Source: Actinomycetes bacterium (GTDB lineage: Bacteria > Actinomycetota > Actinomycetes > Nanopelagicales > Nanopelagicaceae). Taken from it: DNA of 52,755 bases. The notes beneath the pieces were generated by a model. It did no database searches and had not been told where the DNA came from. It saw only the letters and a program-made list of their open reading frames with translations. Shown piece by piece: positions 17,109 to 24,683 of this stretch. A program made the translations under genes and the position numbers. The DNA lies in contig JANXZB010000071.1 of the NCBI GenBank assembly GCA_025355765.1, forward strand, positions 1 through 52,755, written 5' to 3'. Each line of letters starts with the position of its first letter. Positions within the stretch are counted from its first letter, which is position 1.

Positions 17109-18089
17109 TCAATTCACCAGGAATTCTTTTTCGGACTCCCAAGAAAGCACAACGGAATCTCCGACGCCTACGGCCCCATCCGGCTGAGTCGAAACTATCG
17201 TCTGCCCGAGGTCGGTGTGGACGAGATATCTTGTGATTGCACCCACGAAAATGGCGTCGTGAAGCTTGCCCGTCACCGTACGGTCTCCGTATTTCTTTGA
17301 CTTTGAGATCGTGATGAATTCGGGCCGAATATTGACATGTTTGTCATCAAGAATGATCTTGTTAGTTTGTCCCACGAACTCCGATACAAAGGGGCTTTGC
17401 GGGTTTTCGTAGACTTCACGTGGAGTCCCCAATTGCTCAATCTTTCCTTGATTGAAAACGGCAATCCGATCACTCATAGTCAATGCTTCTTCTTGATCGT
17501 GTGTGACAAATACAAAAGTAATGCCGACTTCGCGCTGCAATTCCTTTAATTCAATCTGCATCTGTTCGCGCAGTTTAAGATCAAGGGCACCGAGCGGCTC
17601 ATCAAGAAGCAGTACGGAAGGGCGATTTACAAGCGCCCGCGCAAGGGCCACGCGCTGCCGCTGTCCACCTGAGAGCTGAGCCGGCTTGCGACTTCCGTAG
17701 CCTTCGAGTCTTACCTGCTCCAAAGCTTTTTCAGCCCGCGACCTACGCTCGTTTTTTTCGATACCTTGAATGCGAAGACCGTATTCAATATTGGAAATAA
17801 CATCCATGTGCGGAAAGAGTGCATAATCTTGAAAAACGGTGTTTACATCTCGCTCATACGGTGGCAGTTGAGAAACATCCTTGCCACCGAGTTCAATAGT
17901 TCCGGTATCTGGCTTCTCAAAGCCAGCAATCATGCGAAGAACTGTTGTTTTCCCGGATCCAGAGGGGCCAAGGAGAGTGAGAAACTCACCGGCGTAGATA
18001 TCTAGATCCACGCCGTTCACAGCTCGGACACTTCCGAAAGAGCGGGATAGGTTGCGGATCGAGACAATAACGGATGCGGGTTCAACCAC
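17109..18089 (-). CDS. Polyamine-type ABC transporter ATP-binding protein (PotA-like)
   Basis: A 326-residue ATPase, first gene of the transporter operon. Walker A is GPSGSGKTT, the Q-loop lies in NTVFQDYALFPHM, the signature is LSGGQRQRVALARAL, Walker B is VLLLDEPLGALD and the switch His is in FVFVTHDQEEAL. A C-terminal TOBE-like region (about 245-326) matches PotA/MalK-type importers and is normally regulatory. The GTG start is supported by an AGGAG site eight bases upstream. That site abuts the 3' arm of a 9-bp inverted repeat (18102-18139), a likely control element for the operon. Confidence 0.95.
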   Translation of the reverse strand: MVEPASVIVSIRNLSRSFGSVRAVNGVDLDIYAGEFLTLLGPSGSGKTTVLRMIAGFEKPDTGTIELGGKDVSQLPPYERDVNTVFQDYALFPHMDVISNIEYGLRIQGIEKNERRSRAEKALEQVRLEGYGSRKPAQLSGGQRQRVALARALVNRPSVLLLDEPLGALDLKLREQMQIELKELQREVGITFVFVTHDQEEALTMSDRIAVFNQGKIEQLGTPREVYENPQSPFVSEFVGQTNKIILDDKHVNIRPEFITISKSKKYGDRTVTGKLHDAIFVGAITRYLVHTDLGQTIVSTQPDGAVGVGDSVVLSWESEKEFLVN

Positions 18090-18101
18090 TCTTTTAATCT
18101 C

Positions 18102-18139
18102 CTAGGTAAATTTGTCGGATTAACGCCTACTTTACCTAG
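18102..18139 (-). promoter_or_regulatory. Inverted repeat at the potA-like leader/promoter
   Basis: CTAGGTAAA and TTTACCTAG are perfect 9-bp complements separated by 20 bases. On the minus strand the 3' arm runs directly into the AGGAG ribosome site of the potA-like gene, and the 5' arm overlaps a TAAAGT -10-like hexamer. It could be a repressor operator or a leader hairpin that masks the ribosome site; a terminator for the upstream gene is less likely because no T-run follows. Confidence 0.45.
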
Positions 18140-18170
18140 TATTTGGCGAAAAGAGGGAGATTGCTAGCCT

Positions 18171-19166
18171 CTATTTGTGAGAGCCAGATGAATGGTCAGA
18201 CTCATTTGTCTTGAGGGATAACACGCATGTATTTGTATTGGCCGCAACATTTTGTTGAACCAAGTATTGACGCTGACCAAGAGTCATGTTCGCAAAAGAA
18301 CCATTTGTCGTTTTTGATGCCTTTCCGTAAGTCCAGGCACACTTGTCAGCATTTTCGAAGCCGGCCTGGTCGTACCAAGAAGTTCCGGTCGGATCTGAGA
18401 CTGCTTCAACAAATTCGTGGGCTATTACCGAGACCATGGCATCGGCCGCAGGATTTCCGTTCGGCGAAATTGAAACTTGAGGCGCGCATTGGCTTATGTT
18501 TGTGGACGCATCACCGATAAATGCATACTTAATTGTGGTTTGCGCATTGTCGTACGCCCAGTGGTATGCACAGAGGAGAGTCATGAAGTCGGCGACATTC
18601 ACATTGCTCGCGGTAAGTACCAGATAGACACCATTGGGATCAGTCTTAAGAGCTTTAGTCGAAAGAGCATGCTCTACAACATTGGAAACTTGCGAGCCAG
18701 TTTCCCCATCAAGTGATAGACCCTGCGATGCGGCATCAACGGTGCAACCTTCAACTTCTGCCGTTGGTTGGACGTATGTCTTTTTGCCGTTTAGTTGCTG
18801 GTAATAAGTGGTATTGATCTTGTTCCAGTCGGATTCTCCTAGTGAACCAAGGAAGTCATTGATGATTGACGGGGTGGAAGCAGTTCCCCTAGGAGCCGAA
18901 CAACTATTCGCATCCCAGTTGCCGTACCAAATCACATAGACGTTGGGCTCGGAGATGATGGTCCCGCCTTGCTGGTAGGTCACCGCCCCCTGTCCCGCCG
19001 CAACCGAGGCTGCTGTCGAGGTTGATTTGCCTGCAGTCGGATAGAAGCTCGACAACTTTGAGTGACCTGGGTGTTGAGATCCAGCTGCTTGAGATTGGGC
19101 CATTGGTTGGATAAATACTGTGGCAAGAGTTGCCACGGCCAACAAGGTCATCTTTTTGCGGTTCAT
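18171..19166 (-). CDS. Secreted EXORDIUM/phosphate-induced-protein-1-like protein
   Basis: A 331-residue exported protein. The start at ATG 19166 (MNRKKMTLLAVATL) has a GGGAG site 5 bases upstream; a TTG four codons earlier is the alternative. A signal peptide ends near QSQAA. The mature protein has the EXORDIUM-like opening QQGGTIISEPNVYVIWYGNW, GVYLVLTASNVNV with a cysteine-flanked CAYHWAYDN, and a striking IAHEFVEAVSDPTG segment (His250-Glu251, Glu254) followed by WYD, GFENADKCAW. HExxE plus a downstream Glu/Asp resembles a zinc-binding metalloprotease site, but catalytic activity is unproven. EXORDIUM proteins are best known from plant cell walls; bacterial members are little studied. It lies just upstream of the polyamine transporter operon. 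Confidence 0.78.
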   Translation of the reverse strand: MNRKKMTLLAVATLATVFIQPMAQSQAAGSQHPGHSKLSSFYPTAGKSTSTAASVAAGQGAVTYQQGGTIISEPNVYVIWYGNWDANSCSAPRGTASTPSIINDFLGSLGESDWNKINTTYYQQLNGKKTYVQPTAEVEGCTVDAASQGLSLDGETGSQVSNVVEHALSTKALKTDPNGVYLVLTASNVNVADFMTLLCAYHWAYDNAQTTIKYAFIGDASTNISQCAPQVSISPNGNPAADAMVSVIAHEFVEAVSDPTGTSWYDQAGFENADKCAWTYGKASKTTNGSFANMTLGQRQYLVQQNVAANTNTCVLSLKTNESDHSSGSHK

Positions 19167-19233
19167 CAAGTCTCCCAATCATTCCGATGTCATTGTCTCC
19201 CCCGAGATTAGTTACGGAAGGTTAACAGAGGAA

Positions 19234-19239
19234 TACCCT
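19234..19239 (+). promoter_or_regulatory. -10 hexamer for leaderless MBL-fold gene
   Basis: TACCCT is followed by six bases and ATG 19246, without a ribosome site. A TTACGG -35-like element lies 16 bases upstream. Confidence 0.5.
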
Positions 19240-19245
19240 TAGATC

Positions 19246-20637
19246 ATGGGAAAAGTAACCATTGATTTCTTGGGTGCGACTACAACGGTGACTGGCAGCA
19301 AATTTCTCGTTGCCAGCGAAAAGTCCAAGGTTTTGGTGGATGCGGGCCTCTTTCAAGGGCTTCGAGAAGATCGCAGGAAGAACTGGGATCCGTTCCCTAT
19401 AGATCCGGCAAGTATTGATGCCATAGTTCTAACACATGCCCACCTCGATCACTGCGGCTACCTTCCGCTTCTCGTACGCCAAGGTTTTCGGAAGAAGATT
19501 TTTGCCACGGAATACACGATCAAATTGGCGACGGTAATTCTCCGGGATTCAGCAAAATTGCAGATGGAAGATGCCAAATATGCAGCAGAAAAGGGATTTT
19601 CTAAGCATCCCATTCCCCTTCCCCTGTACAACTTGGATGATGTAGAAAAGACCTTGGATCACTTTTCAAGTGTGAGTTTCAGATCAAGGGAGAATCTGAC
19701 CGACGACGTCTCCGCTACATTCTTCCCCTCGGGTCACATCTTGGGATCGGCCTATGTTCTGGTGGAAATAGATGACAAGGAGATCCTTTTCACCGGTGAT
19801 ATGGGTAGGGGTAATCACCCATTGCTTTCCCCTCCGGATAGAGCCCCTTCTGTGGTGCTGGATGCTTTGGTCACCGAATCCACCTATGGCGATCGAGTTC
19901 ACGAATCTAATCCCAGCGCTTTCGCTGATGAAATAAATGCCGCCGTAAAGCGAGGCGGGTCCATTCTTATTCCGGCATTCGCGGTAGATCGAACCGAGGT
20001 CATCTTGATGGCCTTGCGAGAATTGGTCGGCAGCGGGGGGATTCCGAATATACCCATCTACGTTGATTCGCCTATGGCCCTAACTGCCTTGGATTTCTAT
20101 AGGGACGCGGTTGAGAAAGACGCACCCGAACTCCGTGATGGGGTAGCAAAGAAGTGGAGAGCAATCGATCCATTCGATCCCGGAAACCTTTCCGAGATGC
20201 GCACGGTCGAAGATTCCAAATCCCTCAATGACATTACAGAGACGAGCATCATCATCTCGGCGAGCGGAATGGGTACCGGGGGTCGAGTAGTCCACCACAT
20301 GGCACATATGTTGCCCAATCCAAAAAATACGGTGATCCTCGTTGGATATCAAGCCGCTGGAAGTCGAGGGCGATCTTTGGAGGAAGGAGAGCCACAGGTG
20401 AAGATTCACGGCAAGTGGATCCCCGTGCACGCGGCAATAGTAAAGGTTGAGAGTTTTTCTGTTCACGCGGATTCCGATGAATTGATCGCCTGGTTAGGAG
20501 ACCTCAAGAATCCGAAAAAAGTATTTGTTGTTCATGGAGAACCTGACTCTGAGAAAGCTCTCGCAGATCGACTACGAAACCAGTTGCATTGGAGTGTTTA
20601 TATTCCTAAAAGTGAAGAGTCTTTTGAATTGAACTAA
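19246..20637 (+). CDS. Beta-CASP metallo-beta-lactamase-fold hydrolase (RNA-processing type)
   Basis: A 463-residue two-metal hydrolase. The metallo-beta-lactamase motif HAHLDH spans residues 64-69; later ligands include the His in SGHILGSA and Asp in FTGDMGRG. A beta-CASP insert follows (TESTYGDR, ILIPAFAVDRTEVIL, PIYVDSPMA, ASGMGTGGRVVHHM) and the C-terminal RMMBL region contains the SVHADSDELIAW and VHGEPDSEKAL motifs. This is the CPSF73/Ysh1-like prokaryotic group, usually 450-470 residues, predicted to be an RNA endo- or exonuclease. It stands alone between divergent and convergent genes and has a leaderless-type promoter. Confidence 0.92.
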   Translation: MGKVTIDFLGATTTVTGSKFLVASEKSKVLVDAGLFQGLREDRRKNWDPFPIDPASIDAIVLTHAHLDHCGYLPLLVRQGFRKKIFATEYTIKLATVILRDSAKLQMEDAKYAAEKGFSKHPIPLPLYNLDDVEKTLDHFSSVSFRSRENLTDDVSATFFPSGHILGSAYVLVEIDDKEILFTGDMGRGNHPLLSPPDRAPSVVLDALVTESTYGDRVHESNPSAFADEINAAVKRGGSILIPAFAVDRTEVILMALRELVGSGGIPNIPIYVDSPMALTALDFYRDAVEKDAPELRDGVAKKWRAIDPFDPGNLSEMRTVEDSKSLNDITETSIIISASGMGTGGRVVHHMAHMLPNPKNTVILVGYQAAGSRGRSLEEGEPQVKIHGKWIPVHAAIVKVESFSVHADSDELIAWLGDLKNPKKVFVVHGEPDSEKALADRLRNQLHWSVYIPKSEESFELN

Positions 20638-20642
20638 AGAAC

Positions 20643-21089
20643 TTACTTTATGTACATGTTGCCGGCCTTCTCCGTGACCGTGTACTTGTTGAGAGGGCCG
20701 ATCGAGTTTTTAGACGTTCCGTTTGGCCCGAGGATTACCGCACCCGTTGAAGGATCAAAGACTGAATGATGGCAGGGACAGACTATTTTTTTGTGAGCCT
20801 TGTCGAGACCGACAGTACAACCTTGATGTGTGCACGTTCCATCTAGTGCTACAAGTCCTTTATTTGTTCTAGTGAGAATCACTTCGATCATCTGCCCGCC
20901 GCTCTGACCAGAGTAAATCTGAGTTTGGCCATTCTTGATCCTTTTTGACTCTCCCAGTAGCGCACCCAATTTGGGATCTCCATTCTTGGAGAATGAAAAA
21001 GTCGGCACGGCCTCTGCCTTGGTCATGAAGAATGAAGGAATCAAGGCCCCTAGAACCGAGAGGAAACCACGGCGGCTGACTTTGGACAC
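20643..21089 (-). CDS. Tat-exported Rieske [2Fe-2S] protein
   Basis: A 148-residue Rieske protein. The N-terminus has a twin-arginine signal (SRRGFLSVLG) ending near KAEA. The cluster ligands are in CTHQGC and CPCHHSVFD, the two canonical boxes, followed by GP and Pro-loop residues. It should carry a [2Fe-2S] cluster outside the membrane as an electron carrier. It starts at GTG 21089, nine bases after the DedA-like gene, so the two are co-transcribed; no cytochrome b or oxygenase gene is near, so its electron partner is not evident. The size resembles small stand-alone actinobacterial Rieske proteins rather than QcrA. Confidence 0.9.
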   Translation of the reverse strand: MSKVSRRGFLSVLGALIPSFFMTKAEAVPTFSFSKNGDPKLGALLGESKRIKNGQTQIYSGQSGGQMIEVILTRTNKGLVALDGTCTHQGCTVGLDKAHKKIVCPCHHSVFDPSTGAVILGPNGTSKNSIGPLNKYTVTEKAGNMYIK

Positions 21090-21098
21090 TCGTGCAGG

Positions 21099-21737
21099 TT
21101 ACTCCGATTCGACTTCTGCTTCAATCATTGTCTCAACTTTGCGCTTTATATAGATGAAAACAATGACCACTACGGTCAAAAAGCCGATTGCCCAGTATTT
21201 CAATGCGTGTTCCACTTTGGCCAATTTATCTGAGAATTCATAACCCAAAAGAACAATAATCGTTGAAAAAACGATCCCGCCGGCGGCATTCCATTTTAAG
21301 AAGGTTCGATATGGAACCTTGTTCATGCCGGCTAGAGCTGGTACTAGTGCTCGAAGGAGAGCTTGGGCTCGACCAAAGAAGATCGCTCCGCCGTGATACT
21401 TATCGAATATCCGTTGGGCCAGTTGCCATCTTTTGGGACCAACGAGTCGGCCCATTCGTGAGACTTCAATACGTGGCCCAAAATGTTTTCCGACTTCATA
21501 TCCGACAGAGTCACCCGCGATCGCTCCGACAATGGCGCAGAGGAGAAAGAGCCATAAGGGCCAGACCTTGTGATGGGCGAGAACTCCACCGATCAGCAGC
21601 GAAGTCTCACCGGGCAAGACAAAACCGACAAAGGCGGCGGCCTCAGCAAATGCAAGGAGGATGAGCAATAGGAAGAGCGGAACCTGCAGATGATTGGTCA
21701 CAAGCCAGTCCGAAGTTGTTTGGATCCATTGAGACAT
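21099..21737 (-). CDS. DedA-family membrane protein (undecaprenyl-phosphate/lipid flippase type)
   Basis: A 212-residue DedA (SNARE-associated/VTT) protein with about five hydrophobic segments. Family features are the FVGFVLPGETSLLIGG segment with its membrane-embedded acidic residue, GDSVGYEVGKHFG, and the Arg-containing block FFGRAQALLRALVPALAGM. DedA proteins are linked to recycling of the C55 lipid carrier and to membrane homeostasis, which fits a location beside the glycan-assembly operon that starts at 21775 on the other strand. The ATG has a leaderless -10 hexamer. Confidence 0.9.
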   Translation of the reverse strand: MSQWIQTTSDWLVTNHLQVPLFLLLILLAFAEAAAFVGFVLPGETSLLIGGVLAHHKVWPLWLFLLCAIVGAIAGDSVGYEVGKHFGPRIEVSRMGRLVGPKRWQLAQRIFDKYHGGAIFFGRAQALLRALVPALAGMNKVPYRTFLKWNAAGGIVFSTIIVLLGYEFSDKLAKVEHALKYWAIGFLTVVVIVFIYIKRKVETMIEAEVESE

Positions 21738-21743
21738 GGGGTA

Positions 21744-21749
21744 AGCCTA
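21744..21749 (-). promoter_or_regulatory. -10 hexamer for leaderless dedA-like mRNA
   Basis: On the minus strand TAGGCT lies six bases before ATG 21737; no ribosome site. The 37 bp region also serves the divergent glycosyltransferase gene (TATCTT at 21761-21766 lies 8 bases before its GTG). Confidence 0.45.
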
Positions 21750-21774
21750 TTGGTAGGCACTATCTTTATCTCTT

Positions 21775-22968
21775 GTGACAACCCAACAGAGGCCAAGAAC
21801 CGTTCTAATGCTAGTGGCGACCTCAGTGGCGGGCGATACACGCGTATTGCGTGAGGCTCAGAGCTTGGTGAAGGACGGCTTTGATATAACAATTCTCGGT
21901 CGAAATGTTCCTGCGGATTACCAGGCGCCAAAAGGAATCTCGATTCTCACAGCTTCAAGTGGATCCGGGCTGCGGCCTTCGGGGATGGATTCCTTAACGA
22001 CGAAGAAACTGCCCCCGTACCTGCGATTGGCCAGATGGTTTCTTCTACCATTGCACAGGAAAAGGTCTTTCCAAACGTGGGCCGAGAGCGCCCACAAGAT
22101 TGCATCCCCTCTCTCCTTTGAAGTTATCCACGCGCACGATTTCACGGCCCTCGAGTTAGGGGCTCGACTAGCGGAGGAACACAACGTTCCATTTATATAT
22201 GACAGCCATGAATGGTGGCTGGGTCGTCAGCGCCAATATCGTCCCACCCCAATTATCGATCGAGGCGAAGCCAGGCTAGAGGCAAGATTAGGAGCCAGGG
22301 CGGTGGCAGTGATCACAGTGGGCGAATCGATTGCGCAGTTGATGCGAACTCGACGTGGCCTCAAGAAAGTTTTTGTTGTGCGCAATAGTTTTCCTCGTAG
22401 TGAAGAAGATTCAGATAAAGTCGCGACCCCGCCGCGAGGAATCATTTATGCGGGGAGAATTGACGCCTACCGAGAGCTTGAAGTGAGCATGGATGTTGCA
22501 GAGAAGATTTCGGTTCCAATTTGCTGGATGGGCGAGCACGCGAATCAATGGTCGGCAAGCCACGTGCCACGGGCGAGAAAGTTAGGCATTGAGGTCTTGG
22601 CGTCACAACCAATTGAGGCGGTCACAACTGCGATGCAGAACGCCGGCCTTGTGTTCGTGACGCATTCAGATCAGTTTGAATCCCATCGTCTTGCCCTACC
22701 AAACAAACTCTTCCATGCGGTTCATGCGGGAGTTCCCGTGATTGCAACTGACGTCACCGAATTGGCTAGGGTAGTTCGCCAATATGACATAGGTGAACTT
22801 TACGAGCCGGGGAATTCGAAGTCGATGGAGGATGCTATTTCGAGGGCGATATCGCGACATTCTGAATTGATACGGAACGTTAGGGCGGCCAAAACAGAAC
22901 TTTCGTGGGATCGTGACGCGCAAGTTCTGCGCGGCATCTACTCCGACGTTATGTTGAAGGTTCGATAA
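21775..22968 (+). CDS. GT4-like glycosyltransferase (first gene of glycan operon)
   Basis: A 397-residue GT-B fold glycosyltransferase. The N-terminal domain starts with RTVLMLVATSVAGDTRVLREAQSL, a pattern of group-1 (GT4) enzymes that also appears in the gene at 26771, and contains FEVIHAHDF. The C-terminal nucleotide-sugar domain includes RGIIYAGRIDAYRELE and the RLALPNKLFHAVHAGVPVIATDV donor-binding segment with the acidic residue replaced by His/Ala context. It should transfer a sugar from a nucleotide donor to a lipid-linked or other acceptor on the cytoplasmic side. GTG start; its TAA overlaps the next ATG by one base. Confidence 0.88.
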   Translation: MTTQQRPRTVLMLVATSVAGDTRVLREAQSLVKDGFDITILGRNVPADYQAPKGISILTASSGSGLRPSGMDSLTTKKLPPYLRLARWFLLPLHRKRSFQTWAESAHKIASPLSFEVIHAHDFTALELGARLAEEHNVPFIYDSHEWWLGRQRQYRPTPIIDRGEARLEARLGARAVAVITVGESIAQLMRTRRGLKKVFVVRNSFPRSEEDSDKVATPPRGIIYAGRIDAYRELEVSMDVAEKISVPICWMGEHANQWSASHVPRARKLGIEVLASQPIEAVTTAMQNAGLVFVTHSDQFESHRLALPNKLFHAVHAGVPVIATDVTELARVVRQYDIGELYEPGNSKSMEDAISRAISRHSELIRNVRAAKTELSWDRDAQVLRGIYSDVMLKVR

Positions 22969-24071
22969 TGGCCAGATATGACGTAAGTATTCTCGCCGCA
23001 GGTCGCGATGTGTCTAATGCACGTTTACAGCGCGTCATGGCTTCGTGTGTATCAGAAGGTCTCCGCGTCGAACTGTTTAGTTCTGGAAACAGATGTGACG
23101 TACCGGAAGGAGTGAAATTCCATATAGTTTCAAAAGGTTCGCGATTCACACGAGTTACGAACGCGTTTTTGCTGCCATGGCGGGCACGAGGCAAAGTGCT
23201 TTTTACGCCGGATCCGGAGGGCGCAATCGCGATATGGGCGAGTTCATTAATTCGTAAGCGTCCCTGGGTTGCCGATGTCCGCGAGGACTACAGATTGCTC
23301 ATTGAAGATCGGGCCTGGGCCAAGGGCTTCGCGAAAATTATTGCGATTGCCTTAGCCAAACTCGCCCTATTTGCCACGTCGCGAGCAGATGTGACAATTG
23401 TTGTTGATGAATGGGTTCGGCCCTTGGTCGCCAAGAAGCGACTCGTAATAACAAACGCACCCGATGTTCGATTCCTTCCCGACGTGCATGAGCCGGATCC
23501 AACTCCCCGCGCACTCTACGTTGGCGATGTTCGAGGCTCTCGCGGATTGTGGTCAATGTTGCGAACCCTCGAATTGGCGCCAGATTGGCAGCTCGATGTA
23601 GTGGGAACAATTGCCAGCCAAGACATGGCTAAAGTACTCGCCTGGAAAGAACAATCCTCGGCAGCATCTCGCGTGCATTTTTATGGGACGCTCAAGCCGG
23701 AAGATTCATGGAAATTTGCGGCGGGAGCTTGGGTAGGACTTTCGCTTTTGGAAAATACTCCAGCATTTCAGCGAGCTTGGCCGACAAAGATCGGTGAATA
23801 TTTGGCCTGCGGAATTCCGGTCATCACAACTGATTTGCCTCGACCACGAGAAGTCATAATTTCAACGCGGGCTGGAGCTACCGTGGATTTCGACACCACA
23901 GAATTAACGGCGGGCCAGACTGCCGGAATCCTCAATTCTTGGGCTGAGAATCCCGATAAATATAGAGAGGTGCGGGCACGGGCCGAAGCGCAGGTGGATT
24001 CCTGGCGCAGTGGTGCAAGTTACGACCTCGTCGCCAAGGCAATTGAGCGATTAAGCAAGGCCCAAAGGTAG
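22968..24071 (+). CDS. Glycosyltransferase (GT-B fold)
   Basis: A 367-residue protein with the layout of GT-B transferases: an N-terminal Rossmann half (DVSILAAGRDVSNARLQRVM, FTPDPEGAIAIW, WVADVREDY) and a C-terminal half with ALYVGDVRGSRGL, VHFYGTLKPEDSWKF and WPTKIGEYLACGIPVITTDLPRPRE, the last being the usual donor-site segment. Donor and acceptor are unknown; the neighbouring pathway suggests a diacetamido-glucuronate or related residue. It is translationally coupled to the first glycosyltransferase (one-base overlap). Its stop codon also forms the first bases of a -10-like hexamer for the acetyltransferase gene. Confidence 0.85.
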   Translation: MARYDVSILAAGRDVSNARLQRVMASCVSEGLRVELFSSGNRCDVPEGVKFHIVSKGSRFTRVTNAFLLPWRARGKVLFTPDPEGAIAIWASSLIRKRPWVADVREDYRLLIEDRAWAKGFAKIIAIALAKLALFATSRADVTIVVDEWVRPLVAKKRLVITNAPDVRFLPDVHEPDPTPRALYVGDVRGSRGLWSMLRTLELAPDWQLDVVGTIASQDMAKVLAWKEQSSAASRVHFYGTLKPEDSWKFAAGAWVGLSLLENTPAFQRAWPTKIGEYLACGIPVITTDLPRPREVIISTRAGATVDFDTTELTAGQTAGILNSWAENPDKYREVRARAEAQVDSWRSGASYDLVAKAIERLSKAQR

Positions 24072-24074
24072 GGT
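24069..24074 (+). promoter_or_regulatory. -10-like hexamer inside the glycan operon
   Basis: TAGGGT begins with the TAG stop of the preceding glycosyltransferase and ends six bases before ATG 24081, which has no ribosome site at normal distance. It may give an internal leaderless start for the amino-sugar genes. Confidence 0.4.
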
Positions 24075-24080
24075 TGCCCC

Positions 24081-24683
24081 ATGCCTTCAGCGAGAATCCA
24101 TGAGACTGCCGACGTGGCATCGAATGCCCGCATAGGCGAAGGTTCTTCAATCTGGCACTATTCACAAGTCAGAGAAGATAGCGTCCTCGGAGAAAATGTG
24201 ATTGTTGGGCGTGGCGCATATATCGGAACGGGCGTCATTGTTGGAGATAACTGCAAAATCCAAAATTATGCCCTGGTCTATGAACCTGCAATCCTCGAAG
24301 CCGGGGTCTTCATTGGTCCGGGAGTGATTTTGACCAATGATGAATATCCACGCGCGGTCAACCCAGATGGTTCTCAGAAAAGTGGCAGTGATTGGGAAGC
24401 AACTGGCGTGACAATTCGCGAGGGTGCATCTATCGGGGCAGGCAGTGTCTGCATAGCACCCGTTGAAATTGGCGCGTGGGCTCTTGTGGCAGCTGGATCG
24501 ACGGTGACGAAAAATGTCCCCGCCTTCGCACTTGTTGCAGGCGTGCCTGCCAAGCGAATTCGTTGGGTCGGAAGGGCTGGCGTACCATTGACCGATGATG
24601 GCGCTGGGAAATTTACTTGTCCAAAAACCGGCGCACGTTATATCCAACGTGACGCAAACACACTCGCGGAAGTAGATCAATGA
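24081..24683 (+). CDS. UDP-2-acetamido-3-amino-2,3-dideoxy-glucuronate N-acetyltransferase (WbpD/WlbB type)
   Basis: A 200-residue left-handed beta-helix acetyltransferase. Hexapeptide repeats run from about residue 10 to 150 (for example SSIWHYSQV, GRGAYIGTGVIVGDNCKIQNYALVYE in parts, GPGVILTND, GASIGAGSV). The ending is diagnostic for the WbpD/WlbB group: PAKRIRWVGRAG, then a short CPKTGARYIQ tail. In that pathway the enzyme acetylates the 3-amino group of the UDP-linked uronate using acetyl-CoA to make UDP-2,3-diacetamido-2,3-dideoxy-glucuronate. The aminotransferase and oxidase of the same pathway follow directly, with a four-base ATGA overlap to the next gene. Confidence 0.88.
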   Translation: MPSARIHETADVASNARIGEGSSIWHYSQVREDSVLGENVIVGRGAYIGTGVIVGDNCKIQNYALVYEPAILEAGVFIGPGVILTNDEYPRAVNPDGSQKSGSDWEATGVTIREGASIGAGSVCIAPVEIGAWALVAAGSTVTKNVPAFALVAGVPAKRIRWVGRAGVPLTDDGAGKFTCPKTGARYIQRDANTLAEVDQ

